Source: Coturnix japonica
Lineage: Eukaryota > Chordata > Aves > Galliformes > Phasianidae
Reading direction: 5' to 3'
DNA length: 64,000 nt
Assembly (NCBI RefSeq): GCF_001577835.2
Contig: NC_029516.1
Location: forward strand, 116,309,276 to 116,373,275
The notes beneath the pieces are model-generated. The model was not told the DNA's origin and did not search any database. It saw only the letters and a list, made by a program, of their open reading frames with translations. Numbering within the stretch: position 1 is the first letter of the stretch; each line of letters starts with the position of its first letter. The position numbers and the translations under genes are program-made. Below, piece by piece: positions 26,983-38,900 of the stretch.

Positions 26983-29900
26983 CTAAGGAGAGGGGAGAAG
27001 AAATAGCTTTTAACATACAGTAAACTGTTGGTGCTCACAGAAAACATTTAGGGGTATTCCTACCACTCCGGTGGCGCAGTGGTAGGAATGCCGCTTGCAA
27101 CACCGGAGGCCCAGGTTCGAATCCCCCTGTGGTGCAAGTGGTAGAAGTGCCGCTCTGCTACACAGGAGGCTCAAATCCCGGGGGTTGGACTTGATGATCT
27201 CTAAGGTCCCTTCCAACCTGCATGAGACTCTGAGATACACAGTTCCAAAGGCACCCTGGTCTTGCTATTTTGATATAAGAGATGCTTGCAAAGCAAAGGA
27301 TGGGCCAAGATGACCAAAAACTGAAGGAATAACGCTGAAATAAAGTGGATGATTGTAGGAAAACAAATTGTCTGATGAATTGACTTGGTAGGATCTGACC
27401 CAAATCAGAAAAGGAAAGCTGGTGGTACTTTAACGTACTCTTTAAAGAAGCAAGTGCGAACTGCTATTCAGTGGAGAAACTCCTGGGATAACATGTTTTA
27501 ACTTGATCCGTTTTGAAGAGTTACAGCATTCAAGTATACATAGTGTCAGGGAAAGGTTATAAAATTCATTTTTAAGGCAATTAAGCAAAGGAGAGTCTAG
27601 GAGGTGTTCAGGCAGGTAAGACACCTGAAAATGATCTTTGCAGCCTTGGTGTTTATGCAACAACCACCAGACCAGGCTGCCCAGAGCCACATCCAGCCTG
27701 GCCTTGGATGCCTCCAGGGATGGGGCATCCACAACCTCCTTGGGCAACCAACCTCTTTCAGTGCGTCACCACCCTCTGAGTGGAAAAACTTCCTCCTAAT
27801 CTCTAACCTAAACTTGCCCTGTCTCAGTTTAAAAGCATTCCCCCTTCTCCTATCACTATCTGCCCTTGTGAACAGCTGGTCCCCCTCCTGTTTATATGCT
27901 CCCTTCAAGTAATGGAAGGCCACAGTGAGGTTTCCCCAGAGCCAAAGAAGCTCTGTGTAGCTCTGGTCATACACGTACAGAAACCCCACATTCAGCAAAA
28001 ACAGGAAATCTAAAAGGTCTGCAGATTTTTTTTAAAGGCTGTTTGCTGCTTTACTAGCAATTAATAGTTACTTTATACCAACATAAATAATGAATAATTT
28101 ATTGACAAGTACTTTCTCACTTAGATTTTTTTTTTTGTTTTTTAGATTTTTTTGTTTGTTTTGAAGTGTGGACAGCAAACTTCCAAAATCAGCATGTAAA
28201 GAAATTACCTGTCTTGGTTAATTTTAACTGTAAAATATGGCTATGAGTACACAGAAGATAACTGCTATACTGTCACGGTTTGAACTAAAAATCCACCTGC
28301 GTCCGTGACAGGGGNNNNNNNNNNNNNNNNNNNNNNNNNNNNNNNNNNNNNNNNNNNNNNNNNNNNNNNNNNNNNNNNNNNNNNNNNNNNNNNNNNNNNN
28401 NNNNNNNNNNNNNNGTTGAGAACAAAAACTCCATAACCTAACCTCTATTTATTAATTTGAGAAAAATGGCAAACCTGCCAGAAAAAGGAAAAACATATGT
28501 CAGCGGGTAGAGGAAGGCAGCGCTTAGTTAGGGCGTCCCCCAACGATCAAGGTGCACTCATCCTTTCCCAGCCACCACAGCAGATTCCTTTTGACTTATA
28601 CTTCTCTTTCCATGTGTCTCTACACATGCATGGCCAGTGCAGCGAGATTAGAGTAAGTATATAGACTTCGCCAGATGCGAAAACTTGCTTACAGAATGGC
28701 CTAATTGAAGGTTATATGAGAAAAGTGTTTCCTTAACATTAATGCCACTTTATCTTAAGTCCTATACCTAATTGAACTATTCTGTACCTAATTGAAAATA
28801 GTTCTGAGACTCTACCTATAATATCTACAGGAAAATCATTGCGGGCACTCCCCAACATAAATTCCCTTGTTGGTAATACACATTGGGACATTCCCATTTT
28901 TGTCCATCACCCACCACGTGCACCCAGGGTCCCTGGGCAAAGACAGTACCCGGAGAGGTTGGCCCTTTCCAGATGCTGGAAGGACCCAAAAACTGTTTTT
29001 CCCAACACACTCTTTATGTGTACTACAGGAACCTTATCTCCCTCCACAGGTAGTTTAGGGAGCTGGATTGTTAGGACCATTACGATTACTAGATCCTCGA
29101 GTGTTGACCAACCAGGTGGCTTTCTGCGAAATGGTTCTTCCCAGTTTTTATACGTTTCCACCACCCATTGGCTTTCAATCAGTTTTCAACAACCCACTTG
29201 AATCGTTCAATCTTTACCAGAAGCTGGTGCAGTGATAGGGGAAATAGTGGGGTAAAATCCACTTCAATGCCATGATTTTTGGCCCAAGTGGTTACAAGGG
29301 AATTTTGAAAATGGGCCCATTAATCTGATTCAATCTTTTCTGGAGTTGCCATGCCGCCACAGGAGTTGCTTTTTTTCCAACCCTAATATGGTGGTTTCGG
29401 GCGGTTAGCATGGGGGTACTGCGTTATGTTTCGAGCCACCCAGTGGTGCCCTCCACCATGTGAGTTACATAACGCTTACCATTGCGAGATCGTGGGCAAG
29501 GTGATATAATCAACCTGCCAGGCCTCTCCATATTTATTACTTTTGCCATCGCCCTCCCCCCAAATAGGTTTCATCCTCTTGCTTGTTTAAGTATGGCGCA
29601 TGTTCACAATCATGAATAACCTGAGCAAGAGCGTCCATAGTTAAGTCCACCCCTCGGTCTCTGGCCCACTTATATGTTTGCATTCCCCTTCCTTGATGGG
29701 ACCTGAAGTCTCATGGGGCCCACCGAGCTAGGAATAATTTCACCCTTGTTTCTGCAGGTCCAAGATCTATTTTGAGCCACCTCAATTTGGGGCAGCTCGA
29801 TCAACCTGATGGTTATTTTTATGTTCTTTCAGTAGCCTTAACTTTTAGGCACAATGAAGCATTCTACATGGCGCACCTTTGACAACAATGTTCCTTATTG

Positions 29901-32900
29901 GCAGCAATGTCTTTCCACAGTTCAGCAAGCCCAAACAGGTTTACCCTTTCGTATGCCAATTATCATCTTCCCCACTGTTGGCCAACCACCCCCATAAGGC
30001 AGTTGCCACCATCCATGAATTCAGTATTTAAAGATGAAGCATTGGCCACCCTCTCCCGTTTCAGCCACATCTAAAGCCAGCTGAACAGCCTTTACCTCTG
30101 CGATTGACTTGATTCTCCTTTACCTTCGGTGGCCTCTGCAACTTGTCGGTGTGGGCTCCTCATACAGCAGCTTTCCATCTGCGATGCTTCCCTGTACAAT
30201 ACGACATGATCCGTCTGTTGAATAGGGGCAAATTTCTTTCGTTTTCTGGTAGCTCATTTGTATTGGATTGGTTGGCCTCTTTAGCACGTGGATACCTCTG
30301 TCTGTAGGTGGTGTTTCAAAATTTTTTTTACTCTCAGGCCAGTCCATGATCACTTCTAGGAATTCCAGGACGGCTGAGGGTTCCCATTCGAGCTCGTTGG
30401 AGTGAATTAATGAAAATCCACTTACTCCAAGTGGCATCAGTTAGCATGATGGGTGGAGGGAACCTGTCCTTAAAACATCCAGTGTATACGGCAAGGCGAG
30501 GTTGCTTAGGAAGAAGCTGGACCTCTGGTCCCAAACTACTTCAAGAAGCAAGCCGAAAGCCCCCTCATACACGGCTAAGATTCTCCTTCTTCAGTTGGAG
30601 TTGTAGCGCTCCTCGACCCTTTAGTATGCTCGACTCCAAATCTAGGGGTCGGCTCGGGTCTCTCCCTGAGGCTCTTTTGCCACAAACTCCAGGTGGAGGA
30701 CCTTTCTTCTCCAGCAGCAGTGTAGAGGATGTTTTCTTCACATCCTGTCCCGTTCCGTACTGGCCCCAAGGGCCACGGCACGGGGCTATTTCTTGTTTTA
30801 TCTGCTCAAAAGCCTGCTGCTTGCTCAGGACCCCATGAAATTATTCTGCTTTCCGTGTGTTACCTGATAGAGAGGGCTCACATTGTAGCTGTAGTTTGGG
30901 ACATGCATTCTCCAAAAGCCCACTTACTCCCAGAAAAGATTTGGGTCTCTGTTTATTTGTGGGCGAGACATAGCAGTGATTTTGTCAATCACATCTGCTG
31001 GGATGTGACGACGTCCATCTTGCCATTTTATGCCTAAGAACTGGATTTCCTGGGCAGGCCCCTTCACCTTGCTGCGCTTAATGGCAAAAACCAGCCTTTC
31101 AAAAGAATTGTGGATTATCTGTGTCCCTTTCTTGGAAAACCTTTCTGCTGCTTGTATGGCCCCAACACCACAATGTCATCAATATACTGCAAGTGCTCAG
31201 GAGCATTACCCTGTTCCAAAAACAGCTTGGATCATCCATGGGCCAAATTTTGGGCTGTGCTTCCACCCCTGGGGTAAACGGTTCCAGGTATACTTTGAAT
31301 ACCTCGCCAGGTAAAAGCAAACTGTGGCCGACATTTTGCAGCCAATGGGATGGAAAAGAAGGCAAATAGCAATATTCCAATAGTGGCATACCAACCTAGC
31401 TGGCTTGTGACTCCCAATTCGATACTGGAGTTCTAGGCATGTCTGGTACAGCAGCACTTAATGGAGGGTGTACTTCATTCAGGCCACGGTAATCTGACCG
31501 TCAGGCCCTCCATTCCCCACTGGTTTTACGCACTGGCCATATGGGGCTGTTAAAAGGCGAGTGCGTTTATGCTAATCCACTCCCTGATTTCTAATTGATG
31601 CGTAAATTAGCTTTTGGAATGGGGAGCAATTGGGTCCCTATTGGTGCCGGGGTACTGCCGTCTGTGAACCACCCTGGTGGCCACTTGCGATACCTCTTGG
31701 TCGTTTACCTGGGCACCCACAGCAGAAGGATCCCCATCTGACAGACCAGGCTAAAGTTTGACAGCTGCTAAACCATTTGTGTTTACAGCAGGCTATCCCA
31801 AAGGCCCATCGATACCCCTTGGGATCCTTGAAATATCCTCCATCTAAAGGTAATCGATTCCCAGAATATTACATGGAGCCCTCTGGACCAGTCCACAATA
31901 GGGGTCTCTGCCAGTTTTTTACCAGTGGAGGCTTATTTCGGCCTCCAACATAGTACAATTCTTGGGAACCCCCAGTCACTCCATGGAATATATATTGGTT
32001 GTGTCCCTTGGGTGACTTGAGGGGCATTAGGGTGGCATTGGCACCAGTGTCCACCAGGCTTTATATTTCTGTGGTTGAGATGTGCCAGGCCAACTTTAAT
32101 CCACACAGTCCAGTATACTCTGTTGTTCCCTTTCCCCCCCCTGGCTGGGGGCAGGGCCCTCTATTGTTTACCTCGTTGAGCCTTGCAGCAAACTGGAACT
32201 CTCCCCTTCTTGGAAGAGTTCCACCATTGGTGGGTGTTTTGGATTGTAATTCTTTCACTCGTGCCTGAAGTTGCCAGAAGTGGATGAGTTTATAACCACT
32301 TCTTTTATATTCCTCCCCATGATTACTCAAGAAAACAACAAAGCAAAAACGTATGTCTCTGATCATTGTCGTTTGCATTGAATACGAGGTGTCTTATCGT
32401 TGTCATTTGCTTGAATACGAGGGACGGCTCTTTTGTTTATGGTTGAGATTTTCGATGATACAGGTCGAGAGGAATCATGTTGTTTAGCTCTCTCAATAGG
32501 CGATCTGGAAATCCTGGTTCCATCAATTCTGGTACCACCGTGGATTCAATCTACATCAGGCACATAGCCAATTGTCCAATAATATCACTTTGTGTTTCCT
32601 CCACTTTGTCTAAACCTGTCCACTATTTTTTTTCCCATTGGGACAATGGCTGAAGTATAAAGCTTAACTTCTGTAGCGCTGATAAATAATTCAAGCTCCT
32701 GAAGTCAAGCTGCTTAATTAGCTCATGTTACAGGCGGGCTTTCTTTCCCTTGCCATATACCCAATGCAAGCCACAACACAACCCTAATAAGTGCACTGGC
32801 ATGCTTTTCTGGAGCTGCTTTGTAAAGTCACGCCACATTTTTGTCGTGGAACGTGGACTGCTTCAGGATCATTTGTAATGTGGTTTGGATTGTTACGATT

Positions 32901-35900
32901 GAAACTGGGGCTGTAGAAGCATTCCACCAAGAGCCCTTTCTTCTCAAAAATTGGATACCTTTCTCCATATCAGTCCATTTCTTTTTCTCAGGCTCCAAGT
33001 CCCGTTTTAAAGGGGAATTCGTATCTTCTTACCGCTATTAAACATCCGCTTCCAGAGGGTGTAGACAGATTTTGGCATGTGCCTATACTCTGTCCACACG
33101 TGAGTCCCTGGAATGCTACCCAGTGGGCGAGCTTCAACTGCCATCGAGCGCACGCACGGTGGGCACATTGTTCCCAGCAGCGAAGTAACAAGTGACCATA
33201 TTTTCTTTTGGCGGAACCGTGTGAAATCCTTCTCAGATCTCGAATTTCACTCAGTTTAAAAGATCGTATTCAATAATGCCGTCGTAATACTTTGCTCACC
33301 TTTTGGCTCTATCAAGAGTCCCAGGTGTGATGTAGGCAGCTGTGTTGATGAGGCTGCCCCATCTATAAGTTTGACTCGAGAATTTCTCGTAAAGAAAATC
33401 TAGCTTTTGGCTTCCTCGTCTGACTCTGACCCTACTCTGACGCTTGTGTTATTTTCCTCCAGGCGGGACCTTCCTCCTTTTTCCTCTCTCCTAACTTTCT
33501 CTCTCCTAACTTTCCCTGCTCCTCTGACTTCTTCGTCCTCCTCTAACATTTCTTATTATGCTCTAACACCTCTTGCTCCGCCGGACTTCCTCTGGTCTTT
33601 TCTGACTTCCTCCTGCTCTCCTGAGTCCCCCTGCCTTCCTTGAGTCCCCCTGCTCTCCTGAAGTCCCCCTGCTCTCCTGAGTCCTGCTCTGCCTCACTCC
33701 CTTCAGCTCTTCTAACCTCCTTCTGGCATTTTCTCTATCTGAGTTGAAACTCGTTTTGTTTTTCGCCCTCTGACAGGGGCAACCAACCATTGTTCTGGTT
33801 GCCCCCGGTGGTTGGTTAAGTTGGATTCATACGGTTCAGACTTGAGGGTGTCGGCATTCTGCCCTGCAGGATGTTATTAACTAGACTGGAGGGCGTCCGT
33901 TGCTCAGACTGGAGGGCGTCGTGCTTGCACTTGAGGGCGTTGCGCTCTGCCCGGAGAGTGTCATACCTGGACCGGAGGTCTTTGTGGTCAGACTGGAAAG
34001 CGTCATACTTGGACCGGAGGGCGCCGTGCTCGGGACTGCGAGGCGTCAATGCTCGGACCGGAGGGCATTTCGCGCTCAGTCTGCGAGAGTGTTGACTTGG
34101 TCTGGAAGGGCATTTGCTCGGTCTGAAGAGTGTTATGCTCGGACTGAAGAGTGTTGTGCTCGGTCCGAAGGGCATTGTGCTCAGTCTGAAGAGCGTTATG
34201 CTCGGACCGGAGGGCATTATGCACAGACTGAAGAGTGTTGTGCTCGGACTGGAGGGCATCACAGTTGGATTGGAAGGCATCATGCTTGGCCTGAAGGGTG
34301 CCGCACTCAGACTGGACGGCGTCATACTTGGACTGGAGAGTGTGTTTGTGCTCGGTTCTGGAGGGGCATTGATGCTCGGTTCCGGAGGGCATCTGGCGCT
34401 CAGTCGTGCGAGAGGAGTGTTGTACTCGTGAGCCGGAGGGCGCTGGTGCTCGGACTGGAGAGTGTCGTGCTCGGGACCGGAGGGCGCTGTGCTCGGATCT
34501 GGGAGAGTGTCGTGCTCGGACCGGAGGGCATCGCGCTCAGTCTGGAGAGTGTCTAAGACTCGGACTGGGAGGGGTGCCGTTGCTCGGACTGGAGAGTTGT
34601 CGTGCTCGGACTGAGAGAGGAAGAGCGGGCCGCCTGCGTCGGACTGAGAGTGTCAGTGCTCGGACCAAGGAGGGCATCGCGCCTCGGACGGGAGGAGTGT
34701 TGAGGTTTGGCATTGCAGGAGCTTTTCTCATCCCAAAGTTTTGCTGCGTTGCAGCTCTAAGATTCTTCTTTCTCGTACCAGATTGAGTCTCGTGGTGGTA
34801 CAGGAGATCTTTTCTCTCAGCTTCAAAAACTTTTTCTCTCTCTTACCTTCGCATCCCAAAGTTTTTCTGCGTCAGCTCTAAGACTCTCTTTCTCGTACAG
34901 ATTGAAGTCTCGTTGGTACAGGAGATCTTTTCTCTTCAGCTTCAAAAGCTTTTTCCTCTCTCTACCTTCTCAAGCCCAAAGTTGTTCTGCCTGTCAGCTC
35001 TTAGACTCTCCTTTCTCGGCCCTGAGAACTCTCGCTCTTCAGCTTCAAAAAACTTCCCTCTCAGGAATGGGTATTGACTAGGCCCAATAAGCATTAGCTA
35101 GGCCCAAATCATTTGTGCCTCCTGAGATTCTGCCTGAGCCACAACATTCCTGCCTCAAATATGCAATCAGAACTCTCAGGATTCTTTCCAAGTGATTACA
35201 GGGAAGTGAAGGCGTCCATAAAACTGAGATGTCTGTCCATTTGAGAAATGTCTACTTTAAGCCAGGAATTCCCTGCCACTCGAGTGATTCTCTGGGTCTA
35301 GGGAAGAGACTTCCTTCCGGAGTGTTATAAATCCAGATACTGAGTGAGATTATTACAATAATCAACAGTAAGGATCGGGGAGTTTAAGAGTTGTGACCCA
35401 GCTGAATCATTCAAGAACTGCATAAAGGATTCATAGAAAGAAGAGGAGCACGCTTAAAAAATCACACATTTCTGTATTAATTAGTTGCAATTAGTTGCGC
35501 CCTCTGAGAGCTGTATACAGATACGGGAATGTGAGCATTGCTAACCATGCTTTCAATCCATTATACCATTGTATAGCTCCATAAGGAAAAAGGGCTAGCT
35601 TAAAACATGGCCCAATATGTTCGGAAGCGTCTCAAAAAAGGAACCAATGGCACCACAGTCCCTTGGATTAAAAACAAATTTAGTAGAGAAAACATTTTTT
35701 TTTCCTCATAGAGAGAAAAAAAAGTAAAAGAAAACAAAGCTCAGCAGGTGTTCTATAAAATATACCGGAGTATTGCAGTCCGCCTGGACTTTCAAGGGCA
35801 AAGGCTCGCAAGGTGCGAATCGCAAACACGAGATAGCTCCTTAACAGAGGAAAAAAAAACTCGTAGCTCTGTTTTAAAAAGCTAAAAGAGCAACAGAGAA

Positions 35901-38900
35901 AACACAGAAAAACAGCAAACTCAATTTCCCCAGCATTTCTTCCACCCAAAAATCTGTCACGCGTTGGAACTAACAAAATCCACCTGCGTCCGTGACAGGG
36001 GGCCGTAGCCCCGAGGGGCCCTAGGCCGAAAGGGAAAAAGTTCAATTAGGAAAAGAAAACAGCGGCAACGTCTAAGGAGGCACACTTATTTACTAAATAC
36101 TATATCGAAACAGGATACACAATATAATACCAATTATAAGTGAAATTGAGCTAACGAAATCAAGCAAAATAGGAGAGAGAATGAAGGGCCCGTAACCGAG
36201 AGGCCTACTGTGAAGCTAGGCCGAACGGCTGAAGGGCTCCCACACACTCCCCTGAACGCCAGAACTCGAAAAGACGTCAGTCTGTTCTGCGACAGAGTTA
36301 ATATAGAGGTCCAGGTCCCGTGACCTTTCGTGTTGTTCCCTGGGAGATGTTAGTCTTCTTCTGATAAGTTTGCAGGATTCAGTAAAATAAATTATTCATG
36401 CTTTATATGATGTTATGATGTGGAATACTGATAGCAAAAATTACAAAATTATTAAACCATGACATATACATAGCAGTCACATAGGGCACAACTAACTTTG
36501 CACAGGGGCACATCAGTTTTTAATGAGCCTACTGTGGCTTTCTTATTTACACAGCAATACTTCATGCCTGTAGCTCATGGTAAAATACAGTTAACCGATG
36601 TGATTGAACGGATGAGCATACCTGGATATCATCCTCAGCGGCCATATTGAATTTGCCTCTTGGTTGTGGGATAGGAGGAAATATTCTTTTTGAACTGCAG
36701 TACCTTTGGAGAGAAAATGGGGTTGTAAATAAAATACTAGTGATGCAACATGGCATGTTTTGTGTTGAGCCTTAGGAGTGCTGTTTATTGCCTTACAGAT
36801 CACTAAGTGAGAGGGAGTTAGAATGCTTTGAATGTTAACTGAGGGGTAATAATTTTGACACTGCTCCAATGGGTAATTCAGCTTACTTTGTGACTGAAGT
36901 TACAATGAATGATTCTTTAAGCAAGACTTAAAAATAACCCACTTGACATAAATAACTTCCACCACTAAGCAAGTTTTATCTAAGTAAGGACGCATTCTGT
37001 CTCAATACCCCGCTGTCTGGTACTGTGTGAAGCCAGTGACTTTAAGATAACGTGAAATAAAGACAAAAAACGTTTTTCTTTAGGATCTGGTGGAATGATT
37101 CACTAAGTCTAACAATCTATCCCCCCATATTGTACCACAGTGCCATCCAAAACCATAGTGCTGCTAATCCTGAACGACAGTGATGATCAGATTCTTCAAG
37201 GTTATGCAGGAGGGATGTTTCATCGAAATTCCTACATTAAGAAGGTTGATTTACCTCTTGCAAAGGCAATAATGGAGCAGCGTCACCAGGATTGTTCCAA
37301 GTGCTATCAGAAGTAAAATCACAAAAAGAAAGTAATCTTTCTCTCCACCTGAAACATCCAAGAGAGAAACGTCAGCGGTCTGCCAGAAAGCGTTAACTCC
37401 GATTGCATCTCAACTACTCGGCATCTTACACAACTTTATTCAAAAATTCAGGTGCATTTAATGCACTTCGGGATGAAAAGCGTGGATAGAGGTGGGACTA
37501 TTAGAGGAACATCCAGGAAACAGGGAATAGGGACATTCAGAACAAAGAGGATGAATCTGAGCATGGTGACGCACTGAAAGAGGTTGCCCAAGGAGGTTGT
37601 GGATGCCCCATCCCTGGAGGCATCCAAGGCCAGGCTGGATGTGGCTCTGGGCAGCCTGGTCTGCTGGTTGGTGACCCTGCACATAGCAGGGGGTTGAGAC
37701 TGGATGATCATTGTGGTCCTTTGCAACTCAGGCCATTCTGTGATTCTATGAAGATTTAAGGGGACTTTCAGAACTTTTGACAGAAGACAATTTGGGTACA
37801 TCTCAGCCGCTTCCTGTGATCCTGCAGTCTGTGTCACAGCTGCCATCACAAACACAGTTATTCATGGGCCACCAGCATCTGTTGCCAAAGGATTTAAGCA
37901 CTTCATTAATAATTTCCACCCTGCTCCTTCCATGTCACTGAGTGAGAATTAAGATTTTATTCCTATCTGTGAGTGTGAGACAGACAGAAAAGTTGGCAAA
38001 CACATTAGTACTGAAAAAATCCCTTAACCCAGCCTCGATTACAAGAGTATTTCACAGTCTTACCAAACTCTATAGGGTCACTCCATTCCCCCCACTTTCT
38101 GTTTACAGAACATCTTCTTTTTCCACGTGCTCTGATTTTCAGAATGTTTTTTTCTTTCGCGTTGTAACTTTTGAATTCATATTTGTTTTCAGCTACCTAC
38201 AACCAGAGTTAGAAGGTGTATTTCACTTGCTTAAATTTATTCTGTTAAGGATATCATCTTTTTTTCCTTTGTCATGTATATATATAAAACAGGACAGAAA
38301 CCTGAAACTGGAGAAGCAGCCTCCGAGTCTGCAAATCATGCAAAGACTTCCCTGGATTGTGTCTATTTTCATCAAATAGAATTGATGCCTTTGAGACAAT
38401 CCAACACCAGGTATGGATCGTCAGGCTTCGTGGTGCTCTATGCAAAGCCTGGAGGCTGCCAAGGATGCTTGCAAGGCTGAGAATTGCCCATTTGCAAGGA
38501 TAAGACTGACAGGTTGTGTCAGAGTCCCAGTTTCACTCATTTTGAAGATCTTGATGTCCCTTCCATCTCTCTGCCCTGAACTACAGTGCTATTCATCCAC
38601 AAAAATACATGTTGAAAAAAATATTTCCAATTTTTATTTAAGAGAAAAGAAGGAGAAAAAGCAACAGATCTCTTAAAATCTATTTGTGAAATAAATGGAA
38701 AGTGTGACCTTTTGTGAACTGCAAGGGAAGTTCTCCCTGTTCCCATCCAAAAGGGAAATATTAAGAAGCTTACACGTGATGCTGCCACAGGAAAATATAT
38801 TCCTCAGCTCCTATGTTGATGGAAAGCTACAGTTCCAGGGACAGCTATACTCTATATCACAATGATTTACATGATAAACAGGGCAAAAGTGCAAGTTTGT

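Larger units (their letters stand above)
28271..36464 (-). mobile_element. ERVL-like LTR retrovirus fossil, broken, no envelope seen
   Basis: The element is bounded by a perfect 5-base target duplication (TATAC at 28266-28270 and 36465-36469) and by LTR ends TGTCA...TGACA. Read on the minus strand it holds, in order: LTR (35955-36464), leader, a gag-like region with a coiled-coil repeat array, a protease part (DTGAN near 32050), reverse transcriptase (YIDD near 31180), RNase H (TDGSC near 30210), integrase (about 29900-28900) and the other LTR. YIDD, the DTGAN protease, the 5-base duplication and the lack of room for an envelope point to class III (ERVL-like). The element is broken many times over in its coding parts. 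It inserted into the last intron of receptor gene 1 in the same orientation. It looks neither very recent nor ancient, since the ends and target duplication are still clear. Confidence 0.85.

Noticed and set aside
27066-27130. Possible functional tRNA gene
   Set aside because: Both Pol III boxes are good, but the acceptor arm does not close and the unit is joined to a second tRNA-like unit and a CR1 tail, so it is a SINE head.
28415-28900. Room for an envelope gene in the LTR element
   Set aside because: Between the integrase part and the left LTR only a few hundred bases remain and nothing envelope-like was seen. This fits an ERVL-like element without envelope.
33900-34556. 218-codon open frame on the plus strand, with Cys/Arg repeats
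   Set aside because: It is the antisense reading of the 21-base array of the LTR element.
33881-34704. Regular short repeats that might suggest a CRISPR array
   Set aside because: The units are contiguous with no unique spacers, code for heptads, and lie in a vertebrate LTR element.
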